NCBI RefSeq assembly: GCF_003337715.1
Contig: NZ_QPIX01000004.1
Location: 1 to 64,000, forward strand
Source: Ciceribacter lividus
Lineage (GTDB): Bacteria > Pseudomonadota > Alphaproteobacteria > Rhizobiales > Rhizobiaceae
Length of the DNA: 64,000 nt
Direction: 5' to 3'
Part shown: positions 1 through 12,270 of the stretch, piece after piece
Position numbering within the stretch: the first letter of the stretch is position 1
How the letters are laid out: the number at the start of each line of letters is the position of its first letter
Translations under genes and position numbers: made by a program
Notes under the pieces: model-generated
Told to the model about the DNA's origin: nothing
Database searches by the model: none
The model's input: only the letters and a program-made list of their open reading frames with translations

Positions 1-974
<974 letters not shown>

Positions 975-1100
975 TCAACGGTTCGACAAAGCCTCGAAAT
1001 GCGCAAAGGGTTATGCTTTCTTACGAACGTAAGTTCAGGCCGCCTAGGGCCAACCGCTTTGCGCATCGTCATCGCGGTGTTGCAATCACCCAATGACAAA

Positions 1101-1136
1101 CGAGGCCGGTGCATCATAACAAATGCACCGGCCTCG
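1101..1136 (-). terminator. Hairpin downstream of acnA (distal)
   Basis: Bases 1101-1114 pair perfectly with 1123-1136 (14 bp, 8-base loop). Read on the minus strand, the stem is followed by TTTGTCATT. It is the second of two tandem hairpins after the acnA stop codon. Confidence 0.65.
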
Positions 1137-1146
1137 CAATGTATAA

Positions 1147-1172
1147 GCCGCCGGGAACTATGTCCCGGCGGC
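1147..1172 (-). terminator. Hairpin downstream of acnA (proximal)
   Basis: Bases 1147-1156 pair with 1163-1172 (10 bp, 6-base loop). It lies 25 bases past the acnA stop. There is no strong T-run, so it may act with the second hairpin or as an mRNA 3' stabiliser. Confidence 0.55.
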
Positions 1173-1196
1173 GTGTAATCTTAAGCGGCTTGGCGG

Positions 1197-3890
<2,694 letters not shown>

Positions 3891-4166
3891 GGATATGAAC
3901 CCCGCTTATTCTGATAGCCAACACATTCGTGCGGACGCCTATGCACTTCATGCACATCAGGATGCGGGTGCGACCATTTCCGCTGTCCGCCCGAGAAAAC
4001 CGCTCCTGGCAATCTTCAAGTTCGGCACAAGGATGAACTACACGCCGGCCGCTGGCGTGGTTGCAGGTCTTATAGATAATTTCTAAGAAGGGTACCAGAC
4101 CAACGAATGGCGAATTTCTACAAATTTTTTTCAGGGCCCGAAGGGCCTCCGCTGGAAGGCTGGAAC

Positions 4167-4814
4167 ATGCGGCTGAGTGCCGAAAATCTCTCCGCCAAGC
4201 GCGGCGAAGACTTCATTTTCGAAGACATCTCCTTCACGCTGGGCGCGGGCGAAGCACTGGTGCTGACGGGACGGAACGGTTCGGGAAAATCGACGCTCCT
4301 CAGGGTGCTCGCCGGTTTGCTGAGACCCGAGCGAGGCCGTGTGGATTTTGTCGCCGCCGGAGATCACGAAAGCCGCCCTGCTCGCGAGGCGAGCCACTAT
4401 CTCGGCCACCGCAATGCGATGAAGCATGAGCTGACGGTGTCGGAGAACCTCGTCTTCTGGAAGCAATTCCTCGGTGACTTCAGCGGGGGTAATGGCGCGT
4501 CCGTAGAGGATGCTGCCCATGCGGTGGGCCTCGAGGGCATCACGCATCTTCCCTTCGGCTACCTTTCGGCCGGCCAGCAACGGCGCTTCGCGATGGCGAA
4601 GCTGCTGGTGGCCTACCGTCCGGTCTGGATTCTCGACGAACCGACCGCGGCCCTGGACGCAAGCGCTGACCGTATGTTTGCCGGTCTGGTCCACGATCAT
4701 CTTGCAGCCGGCGGGATCGCGATCGCAGCGACGCACCAACCGCTTGGCCTCAACGCCGCCTGCGAACTGAAGATGACGGGGTTCTCCGGCGCCCCCGGAG
4801 GTGTTTGGCAATGA
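4167..4814 (+). CDS. ccmA: Heme exporter ATP-binding protein CcmA
   Basis: This is the ATPase of the CcmABCD complex, which releases holo-CcmE for cytochrome c maturation at the inner membrane. The protein has 215 residues. Walker A is GRNGSGKS (35-42), the signature is LSAGQQRR (133-140) and Walker B is WILDEP (154-159). An upstream in-frame ATG at 4107 exists, but ATG 4167 is preferred because GGAAGG lies 8 bases before it and because it gives the family length. The stop overlaps the ccmB start (ATGA), so the two are translationally coupled. It is the first gene of ccmABCDG. Confidence 0.96.
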   Translation: MRLSAENLSAKRGEDFIFEDISFTLGAGEALVLTGRNGSGKSTLLRVLAGLLRPERGRVDFVAAGDHESRPAREASHYLGHRNAMKHELTVSENLVFWKQFLGDFSGGNGASVEDAAHAVGLEGITHLPFGYLSAGQQRRFAMAKLLVAYRPVWILDEPTAALDASADRMFAGLVHDHLAAGGIAIAATHQPLGLNAACELKMTGFSGAPGGVWQ

Positions 4815-5470
4815 TGGCGCTCTTCCTACGTGACCTCAAGCTTTCCGTCAGGGCCGGTGGTGGCGCGTTGATCGGCGTCCTGTTCTTCATGACCGTCGTT
4901 GCCGTCATCCCGTTCGGTGTCGGACCTGATCTCAACCTGCTTTCGCGTATCGGACCCGCCATCGTCTGGATCGGCGCCCTTTTGTCAGCATTGCTCGGGC
5001 TCGACCGCCTTTTCCAGGCCGAGCGGGACGACGGGTCGCTGGATCTGATGCTGATGCAGGAGTCGCCACTGGTCTTAACGGTCATCGTCAAGTGTCTGGC
5101 GCATTGGACTGCGACGAGCCTGCCGCTCGTCATTGCCTCGCCCCTGCTTGGCCTTTTCATGAACATGAACGAGATCGCGATCGGGGCGGTGATGCTGACC
5201 CTGCTCGTCGGTTCGCCCGCCATCACGTTTATCGGTGCGGCAGGTGCAGCTGTGGCCGTGGCGCTTCCGCGCGGTGGCCTGCTCGTGTCCATCCTCGTAC
5301 TTCCGCTTGCCATTCCCGTGTTGATCTTCGGCGTCAGTGCGTCCTATGCGGCGGTCGAGGACCCCGCCCCATTTATGCCGCCCTTTCTGTTTCTGATCGC
5401 GATCGTGCTCTTCTTTGCCGTGATCGGCCCTGTGGCCGCTGCCGTCGCCTTGCGCAACGCCTCGGATTGA
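4811..5470 (+). CDS. ccmB: Heme exporter permease CcmB
   Basis: This integral membrane subunit partners CcmA and CcmC in cytochrome c maturation. It has 219 residues with about six hydrophobic segments, beginning MMALFLRDLKLSVRAGGG, the family N-terminus. The start is ATG 4811, overlapping the ccmA stop by four bases; ATG 4814 is possible. The amphipathic FQAERDDGSLDLMLM cytoplasmic segment is typical of CcmB. There are 45 bases to ccmC. Confidence 0.96.
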   Translation: MMALFLRDLKLSVRAGGGALIGVLFFMTVVAVIPFGVGPDLNLLSRIGPAIVWIGALLSALLGLDRLFQAERDDGSLDLMLMQESPLVLTVIVKCLAHWTATSLPLVIASPLLGLFMNMNEIAIGAVMLTLLVGSPAITFIGAAGAAVAVALPRGGLLVSILVLPLAIPVLIFGVSASYAAVEDPAPFMPPFLFLIAIVLFFAVIGPVAAAVALRNASD

Positions 5471-5515
5471 TTGGTATCAATTGCAGCAAAACGGCAGTCA
5501 GGTTAGAAGTGTTCT

Positions 5516-6283
5516 ATGAACCAAGCGAGCCTTACCATCTCCAAGATCACCGACCTTGCAAACCCCACCCGTTTTCTCGCACTTGCCAGGCGCGTGATTC
5601 CGTGGCTCGCGGTCTTGACCGCGCTGTTCTTCGTGGTTGGCCTCTATCTGAGTTTCACGACCGAGGGCGATTATCAGCAGGGCATGACGGTGCGCATCAT
5701 GTATGTGCATGTGCCTGCCGCCTGGCTCTCGATGATGTGCTACACCGTCATGGCGATTTCCGCCATCGGAACGCTCGTTTGGCGTCATCCGCTGGCCGAC
5801 GTGTCCCACAAATCCGCAGCGCCGCTTGGTGCGGCATTCACGTTCATCGCTCTTCTCACCGGCTCCCTCTGGGGTAAGCCCATGTGGGGTACGTGGTGGG
5901 TCTGGGATGCCCGGCTCACCTCGGTTTTCGTGCTGTTCCTGATGTATCTCGGGCTGATCGCACTCAACCGTGCCGTGGATGAACCCTCCAAGGCTGCGCG
6001 GCTCAGTGCAGTTCTCATTCTCGTCGGATTCGTGAACATCCCGATCATCAAGTTCTCGGTCGAGTGGTGGAACACGTTGCACCAGCCGGCTAGCGTGATG
6101 CGCATGGGCGGCCCGACGATCGACGTCGAGTTCCTTCGCCCGCTACTCGTGATGGCGATCGCCTTTACCCTTCTCTTTTTCACACTGCATATCGCGGCCA
6201 TGCGCAACGAGATCTGGCGCCGTCGGATCGCCGTCCAGCGACGACTCGCCGCACGTATGGCGGGCCGGGAGACCTCGCAATGA
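5516..6283 (+). CDS. ccmC: Heme-handling membrane protein CcmC
   Basis: CcmC loads heme onto the periplasmic chaperone CcmE. The 255-residue protein has six hydrophobic helices and the tryptophan-rich WWD signature at about residues 119-135 ([16 protein letters not shown]), which contacts heme. Likely axial histidines lie in the flanking loops: HVPAAW upstream and [10 protein letters not shown] downstream. The TGA stop at 6281-6283 overlaps the ccmD ATG. No ccmE, ccmF or ccmH is in the window; in rhizobia these are generally in a separate cycHJKL cluster. Confidence 0.97.
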   Translation: MNQASLTISKITDLANPTRFLALARRVIPWLAVLTALFFVVGLYLSFTTEGDYQQGMTVRIMYVHVPAAWLSMMCYTVMAISAIGTLVWRHPLADVSHKSAAPLGAAFTFIALLTGSLWGKPMWGTWWVWDARLTSVFVLFLMYLGLIALNRAVDEPSKAARLSAVLILVGFVNIPIIKFSVEWWNTLHQPASVMRMGGPTIDVEFLRPLLVMAIAFTLLFFTLHIAAMRNEIWRRRIAVQRRLAARMAGRETSQ

Positions 6284-6453
6284 GCCACGACTTTTATATC
6301 TATGTGTCGTATGGCGTGAGCGGTTTGGTCATCCTGGCTCTGATCGGTTGGGTCTGGCTGGATGGCCGTGCACGGCAGCGGGAACTGAAAGCGCTGGAAG
6401 CGGCGGGTGTCCGCCGCCGCTCGGCGACGGGTGCGAGTGATCAGCAGGCATGA
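6280..6453 (+). CDS. ccmD: Heme exporter small subunit CcmD
   Basis: This is a 57-codon membrane protein that binds and helps release holo-CcmE from CcmABC. It starts at ATG 6280 ([15 protein letters not shown]), overlapping ccmC by four bases. A single transmembrane helix spans about residues 9-27 ([19 protein letters not shown]), followed by a basic cytoplasmic tail ([11 protein letters not shown]) that is the CcmD signature. It ends TGA 6451-6453, overlapping the ccmG ATG. It is easily missed because it is so short, but position, topology and tail all fit. Confidence 0.93.
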   Translation: MSHDFYIYVSYGVSGLVILALIGWVWLDGRARQRELKALEAAGVRRRSATGASDQQA

Positions 6454-7055
6454 GTGAGAGATTGAGCGAATCCCCCGAAAAGGCTGGTCGAGGCATTGGC
6501 CGCTACGCCTTGGCGATCGTGCCGCTGACCGTCTTTCTGGTCATTGCCGGCACTGCCGGCAAGATGCTCTATGATCAGGATTTCAACGGCAAGAGCACGA
6601 CGGAAATTCCCTCCGCCCTGATCGGCACAAAGGCGCCCGATCTTGACTTGCCCGTGCTCGAAGGCGCGCAGGTGCCGGCACTGACTTCCAAGGTCGTTGC
6701 GGGCAAGCTGACACTGGTCAATGTCTTCGCGTCCTGGTGCGTTCCTTGCCGGCAGGAGCATCCCATCCTCAAGGATCTCGCAAAGGATCCGCGGCTTACG
6801 GTCGTCGCCATCAACTACAAGGACACCAGCGAGAATGCGCTGAAGTTCCTCGGCGAACTCGGAAATCCCTACAGCGCGATCGGCGTCGACCCCAACGGCA
6901 AGGCGGCTATCGACTGGGGTGTTTACGGCATTCCGGAGTCGTACCTTGTCGACGCCGACGGGACGATTGTCTACAAGCGCGTCGGTCCCTTCGACGCGCT
7001 CTCGCTCGAGAAGGGGCTCTATCCGGCGATAGAGAAGGCGCTGGCAAAAGGCTGA
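6450..7055 (+). CDS. ccmG: Thiol:disulfide interchange protein CcmG/DsbE
   Basis: This membrane-anchored periplasmic thioredoxin keeps apocytochrome c CXXCH cysteines reduced for heme ligation. The 201 residues comprise an N-terminal anchor at about residues 16-34, then a thioredoxin fold with active site W96-C-V-P-C100 and the [12 protein letters not shown] cis-Pro loop. The start overlaps the ccmD stop (ATGA), and it closes the operon. It converges on the DUF2585 gene, whose stop is only a base beyond. Confidence 0.96.
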   Translation: MSERLSESPEKAGRGIGRYALAIVPLTVFLVIAGTAGKMLYDQDFNGKSTTEIPSALIGTKAPDLDLPVLEGAQVPALTSKVVAGKLTLVNVFASWCVPCRQEHPILKDLAKDPRLTVVAINYKDTSENALKFLGELGNPYSAIGVDPNGKAAIDWGVYGIPESYLVDADGTIVYKRVGPFDALSLEKGLYPAIEKALAKG

Positions 7056-7056
7056 A

Positions 7057-7650
7057 TCAAAGGCCGGCCTGCCACACCTTGATGGCTTCGATAGGCCACA
7101 GCAGCATCAGCACGTTCAGCGTCAGGTTGTCACGGATCAGCCATCCGACGTAGATCTCCAGGAACACAGCGATCGAGACTGTCAGCCACACGGGCGCGCG
7201 TGCGGCGAAGAGGAAGCCGACGACCATGAACAGGGTGTCCATGGTGGAGTTCAAGATGCTGTCGCCCTGATAGCCGATCGCCATGGTCGCCGTGCGATAT
7301 CGGTCGATGACGAGCGGGGAATTTTCCACCAATTCCCATGCGGCCTCGATCAGGGTCGCAAACGCAAGTCGCATGGACAATGGCCGTCGTCTAAAGAGGA
7401 CGAAAGCGAGAAGATAAAACAGGAAGCCGTGAATGATGTGCGACGGTGTGTACCAGTCCGCAATATGCTGCGAGTTTCCTGCGGTGTTCACACCGGGCTC
7501 GAAGAGCTTGATATAGCCGCATTCGCAGATAGGTATCCTGCCCATCAGGTGAAGGATGCCGATCTGTGCAACGACGATCAGGCCGATGGCGGACAGCCAG
7601 AGGCGGGTCGCTTTGTGGCGATCCTGCGGATCGATCGCGGTGATCGTCAC
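7057..7650 (-). CDS. DUF2585 family membrane protein
   Basis: This is a 197-residue predicted inner membrane protein of unknown function, belonging to the DUF2585 family that is common in alphaproteobacteria. It has about five hydrophobic helices. Conserved polar stretches include [28 protein letters not shown] and [20 protein letters not shown] start at 7650 is chosen because it overlaps the TGA of yciB (GTGA), which implies translational coupling. The longer open frame upstream is yciB in another frame. It is the last gene of the dapF-mtaB-ftsY-yciB chain. Confidence 0.82.
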   Translation of the reverse strand: MTITAIDPQDRHKATRLWLSAIGLIVVAQIGILHLMGRIPICECGYIKLFEPGVNTAGNSQHIADWYTPSHIIHGFLFYLLAFVLFRRRPLSMRLAFATLIEAAWELVENSPLVIDRYRTATMAIGYQGDSILNSTMDTLFMVVGFLFAARAPVWLTVSIAVFLEIYVGWLIRDNLTLNVLMLLWPIEAIKVWQAGL

Positions 7651-8381
7651 TTCGTCTCCTCCGTCTGTTCCTCGAGTGTGTGACGCATGATCAGCGGCAT
7701 CTGTGCGAGCGTGAAGAGGATCGTGATCGGCATCGTGCCCCAGACCTTGAAATTGACCCAAGCCTCGTCGGAGAAGTTGCGCCACACCACTTCGTTCAGG
7801 ACGGCCAGAAATAGAAAGAAGACACCCCAGCGCAGCGTCAGCTTTCGCCAGCCGATGTCATCGAGTTGGAAGGCCGCGTTGAAGACATAGCCGAGCAGTG
7901 ACTTGCCGAAGAAAAGCCCGCCGAGCAGGACAGCGCCGAAGAGCGTATTCACGATCGTCGGCTTCATCTTGATGAAAGTCTCGTCCTGCAGCCAGATGGA
8001 GAGCGATCCGAAGACCAGTACGACGATACCCGAGACGAACGGCATGACCGGCAGGTGACGAAAGACGATCTTGGAAACGATCAGAGACGCAACCGTCGCG
8101 GCCATGAACAACGCGGTTGCGATGAAGAGCGGACCCCCCACGGTAGCAAGCACCGGGAACGTCTTTGCAAGCCATTCGCCACGAAGGTTACCGAAGAAGA
8201 AGATGAGCAATGGGCCCAATTCCAGCGCCAGTTTGAGAAGTGGATGGTGCTTCTCTTCCTCCGTTGGTTTCTCGGATTCAAACTGCGCTTCGACCTGGGC
8301 AATGACCGTTCCTCGTACAGGGTCTTGCTTCAGGCGCGAGAAACCATTTGTGAACCAGCGAAAGCGCTGTTGCTTGCTCAT
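7647..8381 (-). CDS. yciB: Septation protein A / inner membrane protein YciB
   Basis: This is a YciB/IspZ-family integral membrane protein, linked in other bacteria to envelope synthesis and septation. It has 244 residues. About 40 residues of soluble N-terminus precede the conserved [18 protein letters not shown] start of the family core. Five or six helices follow, ending with the [18 protein letters not shown] signature. Most relatives are about 200-210 residues, so the N-terminus is long. The start at ATG 8381 is nevertheless supported by a four-base overlap with the ftsY stop. Confidence 0.92.
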   Translation of the reverse strand: MSKQQRFRWFTNGFSRLKQDPVRGTVIAQVEAQFESEKPTEEEKHHPLLKLALELGPLLIFFFGNLRGEWLAKTFPVLATVGGPLFIATALFMAATVASLIVSKIVFRHLPVMPFVSGIVVLVFGSLSIWLQDETFIKMKPTIVNTLFGAVLLGGLFFGKSLLGYVFNAAFQLDDIGWRKLTLRWGVFFLFLAVLNEVVWRNFSDEAWVNFKVWGTMPITILFTLAQMPLIMRHTLEEQTEETK

Positions 8382-9685
8382 GCGTTTACTCCTGCAATCG
8401 CCTTGGCGAAATCGTCCGCCTCGAACGGTTCGAGGTCATCGATACCCTCGCCGACACCGATGAAATACACCGGCAGCTTGTGCTTGGCAGCGATCGCGAC
8501 GAGGATGCCGCCGCGGGCAGTGCCGTCGAGCTTCGTCATCACCAATCCATTGACGCCGGCGACGTTACGGAAGATCTCGACCTGAGCCATCGCGTTCTGA
8601 CCCGTGGTCGCATCCAGCGTCTGGAGTACCGTATGCGGTGCATCAGGGTCGAGCTTGCCGAGCACGCGGACAATCTTCTCGAGCTCCGCCATCAGTTCCG
8701 TCTTGTTCTGCAGACGACCGGCGGTATCGATGATCAGGACGTCCGAGCTTTCGGCCTTGGCACGCTCGAAGGCGTCATAGGCGAGACCCGCCGCGTCCGC
8801 TCCGAGTTTCGTGCCGACAAAGGTTGACCCGGTACGATCGGCCCAGATCTTCAGCTGTTCGATCGCCGCGGCACGAAAGGTGTCGCCGGCCGCCAGCATG
8901 ACCTTCAGGCCGGAACCCGAGAGTTTCGCCGCCAGCTTACCGATCGTGGTGGTCTTGCCGGTGCCGTTGACGCCGACGACCAGGATGACGTGCGGCTTAT
9001 GGCTGAGGTCCAGTTCGAGCGGTCGTGCAACGGGTTTCAGAACCTTGGTAATCTCGTTTGCCATGATGCGGGCGACGTCTTCGCCGGTGACATCCTTGCC
9101 GTAGCGCTCGGAAGAGAGCGTGTCGGCGATGCGCATTGCCGTCTCGACACCGAGGTCGGCCTGGATGAGCAGGTCCTCGAGGTCCTGAAGCGTGTCCTCA
9201 TCGAGCTTGCGCTTGGTGAAGAGGGCGGTGATCTGTCCGGTCAGCTGCGAAGACGTGCGGAACAATCCGGCGCGCAGACGCTGGAACCAGGAGCGCTTTT
9301 GAACAGGCTCCTCCGGCACGTCCTCCGGCGCAGCCGTACCTAGCGCAAATCCCTTCGGAAGAGCAGGTTCGGCGAGACTCGCCTGTTCCTTTTCTCCAAC
9401 CGGAGGCATCGCCTCGGCGTCTTCCTGTTCCGTTCTAGCTTCCGTATCCGAGGGCACTTCCGGTGCCGCGTCACGGTCGGCGGGCAGGGGAGAAGCCTCT
9501 TCCAGCTCGGGCGGTGGGGTCTTCGCCGTGTCTTCGGGCGTCAGATCGGCAACGGCCTGGTCTTCCGCGGTGCGGAACAACGGCTCTTCTTGGGTCGGAG
9601 CACCGTGCTCGGCGGGTGCCGTGCTCGCCGGCTTGTCCTTGCCGAAAGTGAAGACCTTCTTGATGAAGCCGAGCGCCATGAACAA
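8378..9685 (-). CDS. ftsY: Signal recognition particle receptor FtsY
   Basis: This GTPase docks SRP-ribosome complexes at the membrane for co-translational insertion; its partner Ffh is encoded nearby at 12271. The 435 residues comprise an acidic, Pro/Glu-rich A domain (about 1-130), then the NG GTPase domain. Visible motifs are [15 protein letters not shown] (G1), DTAGRLQNK (G3) and [10 protein letters not shown] (G4/closing loop). It starts at 9685 or at the second Met at 9679 ([10 protein letters not shown]), which matches relatives better. It lies 11 bases downstream of mtaB and overlaps yciB. Confidence 0.97.
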   Translation of the reverse strand: MFMALGFIKKVFTFGKDKPASTAPAEHGAPTQEEPLFRTAEDQAVADLTPEDTAKTPPPELEEASPLPADRDAAPEVPSDTEARTEQEDAEAMPPVGEKEQASLAEPALPKGFALGTAAPEDVPEEPVQKRSWFQRLRAGLFRTSSQLTGQITALFTKRKLDEDTLQDLEDLLIQADLGVETAMRIADTLSSERYGKDVTGEDVARIMANEITKVLKPVARPLELDLSHKPHVILVVGVNGTGKTTTIGKLAAKLSGSGLKVMLAAGDTFRAAAIEQLKIWADRTGSTFVGTKLGADAAGLAYDAFERAKAESSDVLIIDTAGRLQNKTELMAELEKIVRVLGKLDPDAPHTVLQTLDATTGQNAMAQVEIFRNVAGVNGLVMTKLDGTARGGILVAIAAKHKLPVYFIGVGEGIDDLEPFEADDFAKAIAGVNA

Positions 9686-9696
9686 TCCGTTCGAGA

Positions 9697-10971
9697 TCAG
9701 GCAGCCGAGCGGCTAGCCAATTGCATTTCCAGGTTCTTGCCATTGTGGCCGGTGATCGTGACGGTCACAAGGTCGCGTGGCGCAAGCCCGGAGGCCTCGA
9801 CCAGCGAGAAGTTTTCCGTATGGCCCATGCCGTTGTTTTCGACAAGGATCGTCTGACGCGTTCCGACCATTGACGACAGATGTGCGGTATGAAGCTTCTG
9901 GGCGCTTTCGCGCAAGCGTGCCGCTCTCTCCTTCACCAGCGTGCGATCGACCTGCGTCATGCGCGCCGCCGGCGTGCCCGGGCGCGGACTGTAAGGGAAG
10001 ACGTGGAGGTGTGCGATGCCGATCTCCTCGGCAAGGCCCACGGCGTTCCCGAACATTTCCTCCGTCTCCGTCGGAAAGCCGGCTATCATGTCCGCGCCGA
10101 ACGCAATGTCCGGCCGCAGTGCCCGGACCTTTCTCGCGAAGTTGACTGCGTCCGAACGGCCGTGGCGACGCTTCATCCGCTTGAGGATCAGGTCATCTCC
10201 ATGCTGCAGCGAGAGATGAAGGTGCGGCATGAAGCGCGGCTCATCCGCGATGAGATCGAACAAATGGCTGTCGACTTCGATACTGTCGATCGAGGACAGG
10301 CGTAGCCGCCGGATCTCCGGCACTTGCTTCAGGAGCGTTTTTGCAAGCAGGCCAAGACTCGGCCCGCCGGGAAGATCGGCACCATAGCTGGTCGCGTCGA
10401 CGCCGGTCAGCACCACTTCGCGATAGCCGTTTTCAGCAAGCCTGCGGGCCTGCTCGACGACTGCACCCATCGGGACAGAACGGGAGTTGCCGCGGCCGTA
10501 GGGTATGATGCAGAATGTGCAACGGTGGTCGCAGCCGGTCTGAACCTGCAGAAAGCCGCGGACGTGGCCATCGATATGCGCGACCATTTGCGGCGCAGTT
10601 TCCGAAATGCTCATGATGTCGTTGACGCGGATCTTTTCCTCGCCTTCGACCCCGAAATCCGGAATCCTCCGGTAATATTCAGCTTTGAGTTTCTCCTCAT
10701 TGCCAAGGACGGCATCGACCTCGGGCATTGCGGCAAAGCTCTGGGCATCGGTCTGAGCGGCGCAACCGGTCACCACAATCCGGGTGTTCGGATTCTCGCG
10801 GCGCGCGCGGCGGATCGCCTGGCGCGCCTGCCGGACAGCTTCGCCGGTAACCGCACAGGTGTTGATGAGAATCGCATCGCTGAGGCCGGCTTTGGCCGCT
10901 TCAGCCTTCATCACTTCGGACTCATAGGTGTTGAGTCGGCAGCCGAAGGTAATGACCTCGATCCCGCTCAC
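9697..10971 (-). CDS. mtaB: tRNA (N6-threonylcarbamoyladenosine(37)-C2)-methylthiotransferase MtaB
   Basis: MtaB is a radical-SAM methylthiotransferase converting t6A37 to ms2t6A in ANN-decoding tRNAs. The 424 residues have an N-terminal UPF0004 domain with [11 protein letters not shown] and NTCAVTGEA cysteines. A radical-SAM core holds the CxxxCxxC ligands Cys147, Cys151 and Cys154, and a TRAM-like C-terminal domain follows. GTG 10971 is chosen because it overlaps the dapF stop (GTGA) and gives the family N-terminus; the open frame extends further but is dapF in another frame. Confidence 0.93.
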   Translation of the reverse strand: MSGIEVITFGCRLNTYESEVMKAEAAKAGLSDAILINTCAVTGEAVRQARQAIRRARRENPNTRIVVTGCAAQTDAQSFAAMPEVDAVLGNEEKLKAEYYRRIPDFGVEGEEKIRVNDIMSISETAPQMVAHIDGHVRGFLQVQTGCDHRCTFCIIPYGRGNSRSVPMGAVVEQARRLAENGYREVVLTGVDATSYGADLPGGPSLGLLAKTLLKQVPEIRRLRLSSIDSIEVDSHLFDLIADEPRFMPHLHLSLQHGDDLILKRMKRRHGRSDAVNFARKVRALRPDIAFGADMIAGFPTETEEMFGNAVGLAEEIGIAHLHVFPYSPRPGTPAARMTQVDRTLVKERAARLRESAQKLHTAHLSSMVGTRQTILVENNGMGHTENFSLVEASGLAPRDLVTVTITGHNGKNLEMQLASRSAA

Positions 10972-11882
10972 GAGGCGGATGCTCCGCTTTCCGACGGTGT
11001 GCTGCGCTGCCAGGCGCCGGTCGCCGGATCGAGCGTGCCGGACCATTCCCATTCGGCGGGGCCGGTCATGACCACACGGTTGTCGCGTTCGCGCCATTCG
11101 ATCGTAAGGGCCTGCCGGTTCGGGCTGGACGCGACGGTAACAGTCACCCTGCGGCCGGTCCGGCCGGTGCGTGCGCCGCTGACGGCCGCCGCGCATGCGG
11201 CTGAACCACAGGCGAGCGTTAGGCCCGCTCCGCGTTCCCAGGTGCGGGTCGTCATTGCGTCGGGTGCGGTCACCTGCGCCAGTGTGATGTTCGCCTTTTC
11301 AGGAAACATTGGATGATTTTCGAGAAGCGGACCGAAACGGTCGAGATCGAAGGTCATCGGATCGCGGTCGACCCAGAAGATCGCGTGCGGATTGCCCATC
11401 GAAACGGCCGAGGGTGAATGCAGGATCGGAGCGTCGATTGGGCCGATCTGCAATTCGATGCGGCTGGTGTCGTGAAATTCTTCGGCAAGTGGAATGCGGT
11501 TCCACTCGAAGACGGGTTCGCCCATATCGACCGAAATGGTACCGTCCTCATGCTCGACGGCATTCAGGATCCCGGCGATGGTCTGAAATGTGAAGGTCTT
11601 GCGTCCTGTCTCGGCTGCAAGCGCCTGCACGACGCAGCGCGTTCCGTTACCGCAGGCCTGCGCTCGCGTGCCGTCGCAGTTCAGGATATCGATATAGGCG
11701 TCGGTGCCAGACAGCTTCGGATCGTGGATCGCCATGATCTGGTCGAACGCCGTTTCCGGGTTACCGGCGAGGCTGACGGCCGCCCCCGGCGAGACCCGGT
11801 CGGCACGGCCGCGCATGTCGACGACCAGGATCTTGTTGCCAAGCCCGTTCATCTTCGCGAATTCGACCGTCGCTGCCGTCAT
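10968..11882 (-). CDS. dapF: Diaminopimelate epimerase DapF
   Basis: DapF converts LL- to meso-diaminopimelate for lysine and peptidoglycan synthesis, by a two-cysteine, cofactor-free mechanism. The 304 residues carry both catalytic cysteines: Cys77 in [10 protein letters not shown] and Cys225 in [10 protein letters not shown]. The start [16 protein letters not shown] holds the conserved KMNGLGN substrate loop. It is the first gene of a five-gene minus-strand chain (dapF-mtaB-ftsY-yciB-DUF2585), with stop/start overlaps at three of the four junctions, and it diverges from ffh. Confidence 0.97.
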   Translation of the reverse strand: MTAATVEFAKMNGLGNKILVVDMRGRADRVSPGAAVSLAGNPETAFDQIMAIHDPKLSGTDAYIDILNCDGTRAQACGNGTRCVVQALAAETGRKTFTFQTIAGILNAVEHEDGTISVDMGEPVFEWNRIPLAEEFHDTSRIELQIGPIDAPILHSPSAVSMGNPHAIFWVDRDPMTFDLDRFGPLLENHPMFPEKANITLAQVTAPDAMTTRTWERGAGLTLACGSAACAAAVSGARTGRTGRRVTVTVASSPNRQALTIEWRERDNRVVMTGPAEWEWSGTLDPATGAWQRSTPSESGASAS

Positions 11883-12165
11883 GCTGTCACTTTCGATAGT
11901 TGTCGTCGTTTATATGGCGGAAAAGCACCGGAATTACCAGTGTGCTTCATGCTCGGTCGGAGCCTTACGGGGCATGAATGGTGGCTGTCCGGGGTGCCCC
12001 GAAGGGGGCTCGTGGGCAGATCGACGGGTGCATTCGTCAAGAAGTGGCTGAAATACTTGACTCCGGCGCGGTTTTCCTGTTTACCGCCTGCAAATCTGCG
12101 ACGAGATAGAGACTCCGAGCCGCCGACCGGGACCCGCCAAGGTATAAAGAGATCCCGGAGGTCAA

Positions 12166-12200
12166 CACCCGACAGCGCGTTGCGCCCTCGGGTGCTTTTT
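12166..12200 (+). terminator. Terminator-like hairpin in the ffh leader
   Basis: Bases 12166-12172 (CACCCGA) pair with 12188-12194 (TCGGGTG). An inner GCGC-GTT-GCGC stem sits between them, and CTTTTT follows at 12195-12200. It lies 71 bases before the ffh start codon. The 388-base gap from dapF (11883-12270) otherwise shows no gene. A possible -35 TTGACT lies near 12057 and a TATAAA at about 12143. It could end a small RNA or act as an attenuator. Confidence 0.5.
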
Positions 12201-12270
12201 GGTTTTGCGTCTTGTTTTCGGCGGAGAAAAGACCAACGTTTCGGGGATCCGAAACGATAAGGAAGAGCCG

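Noticed and set aside
11883-12165. Possible SRP (4.5S) RNA near ffh
   Set aside because: The conserved AGGTCCGGAAGGAAGCAGCC-type core was not found; several short GC hairpins alone do not support it.
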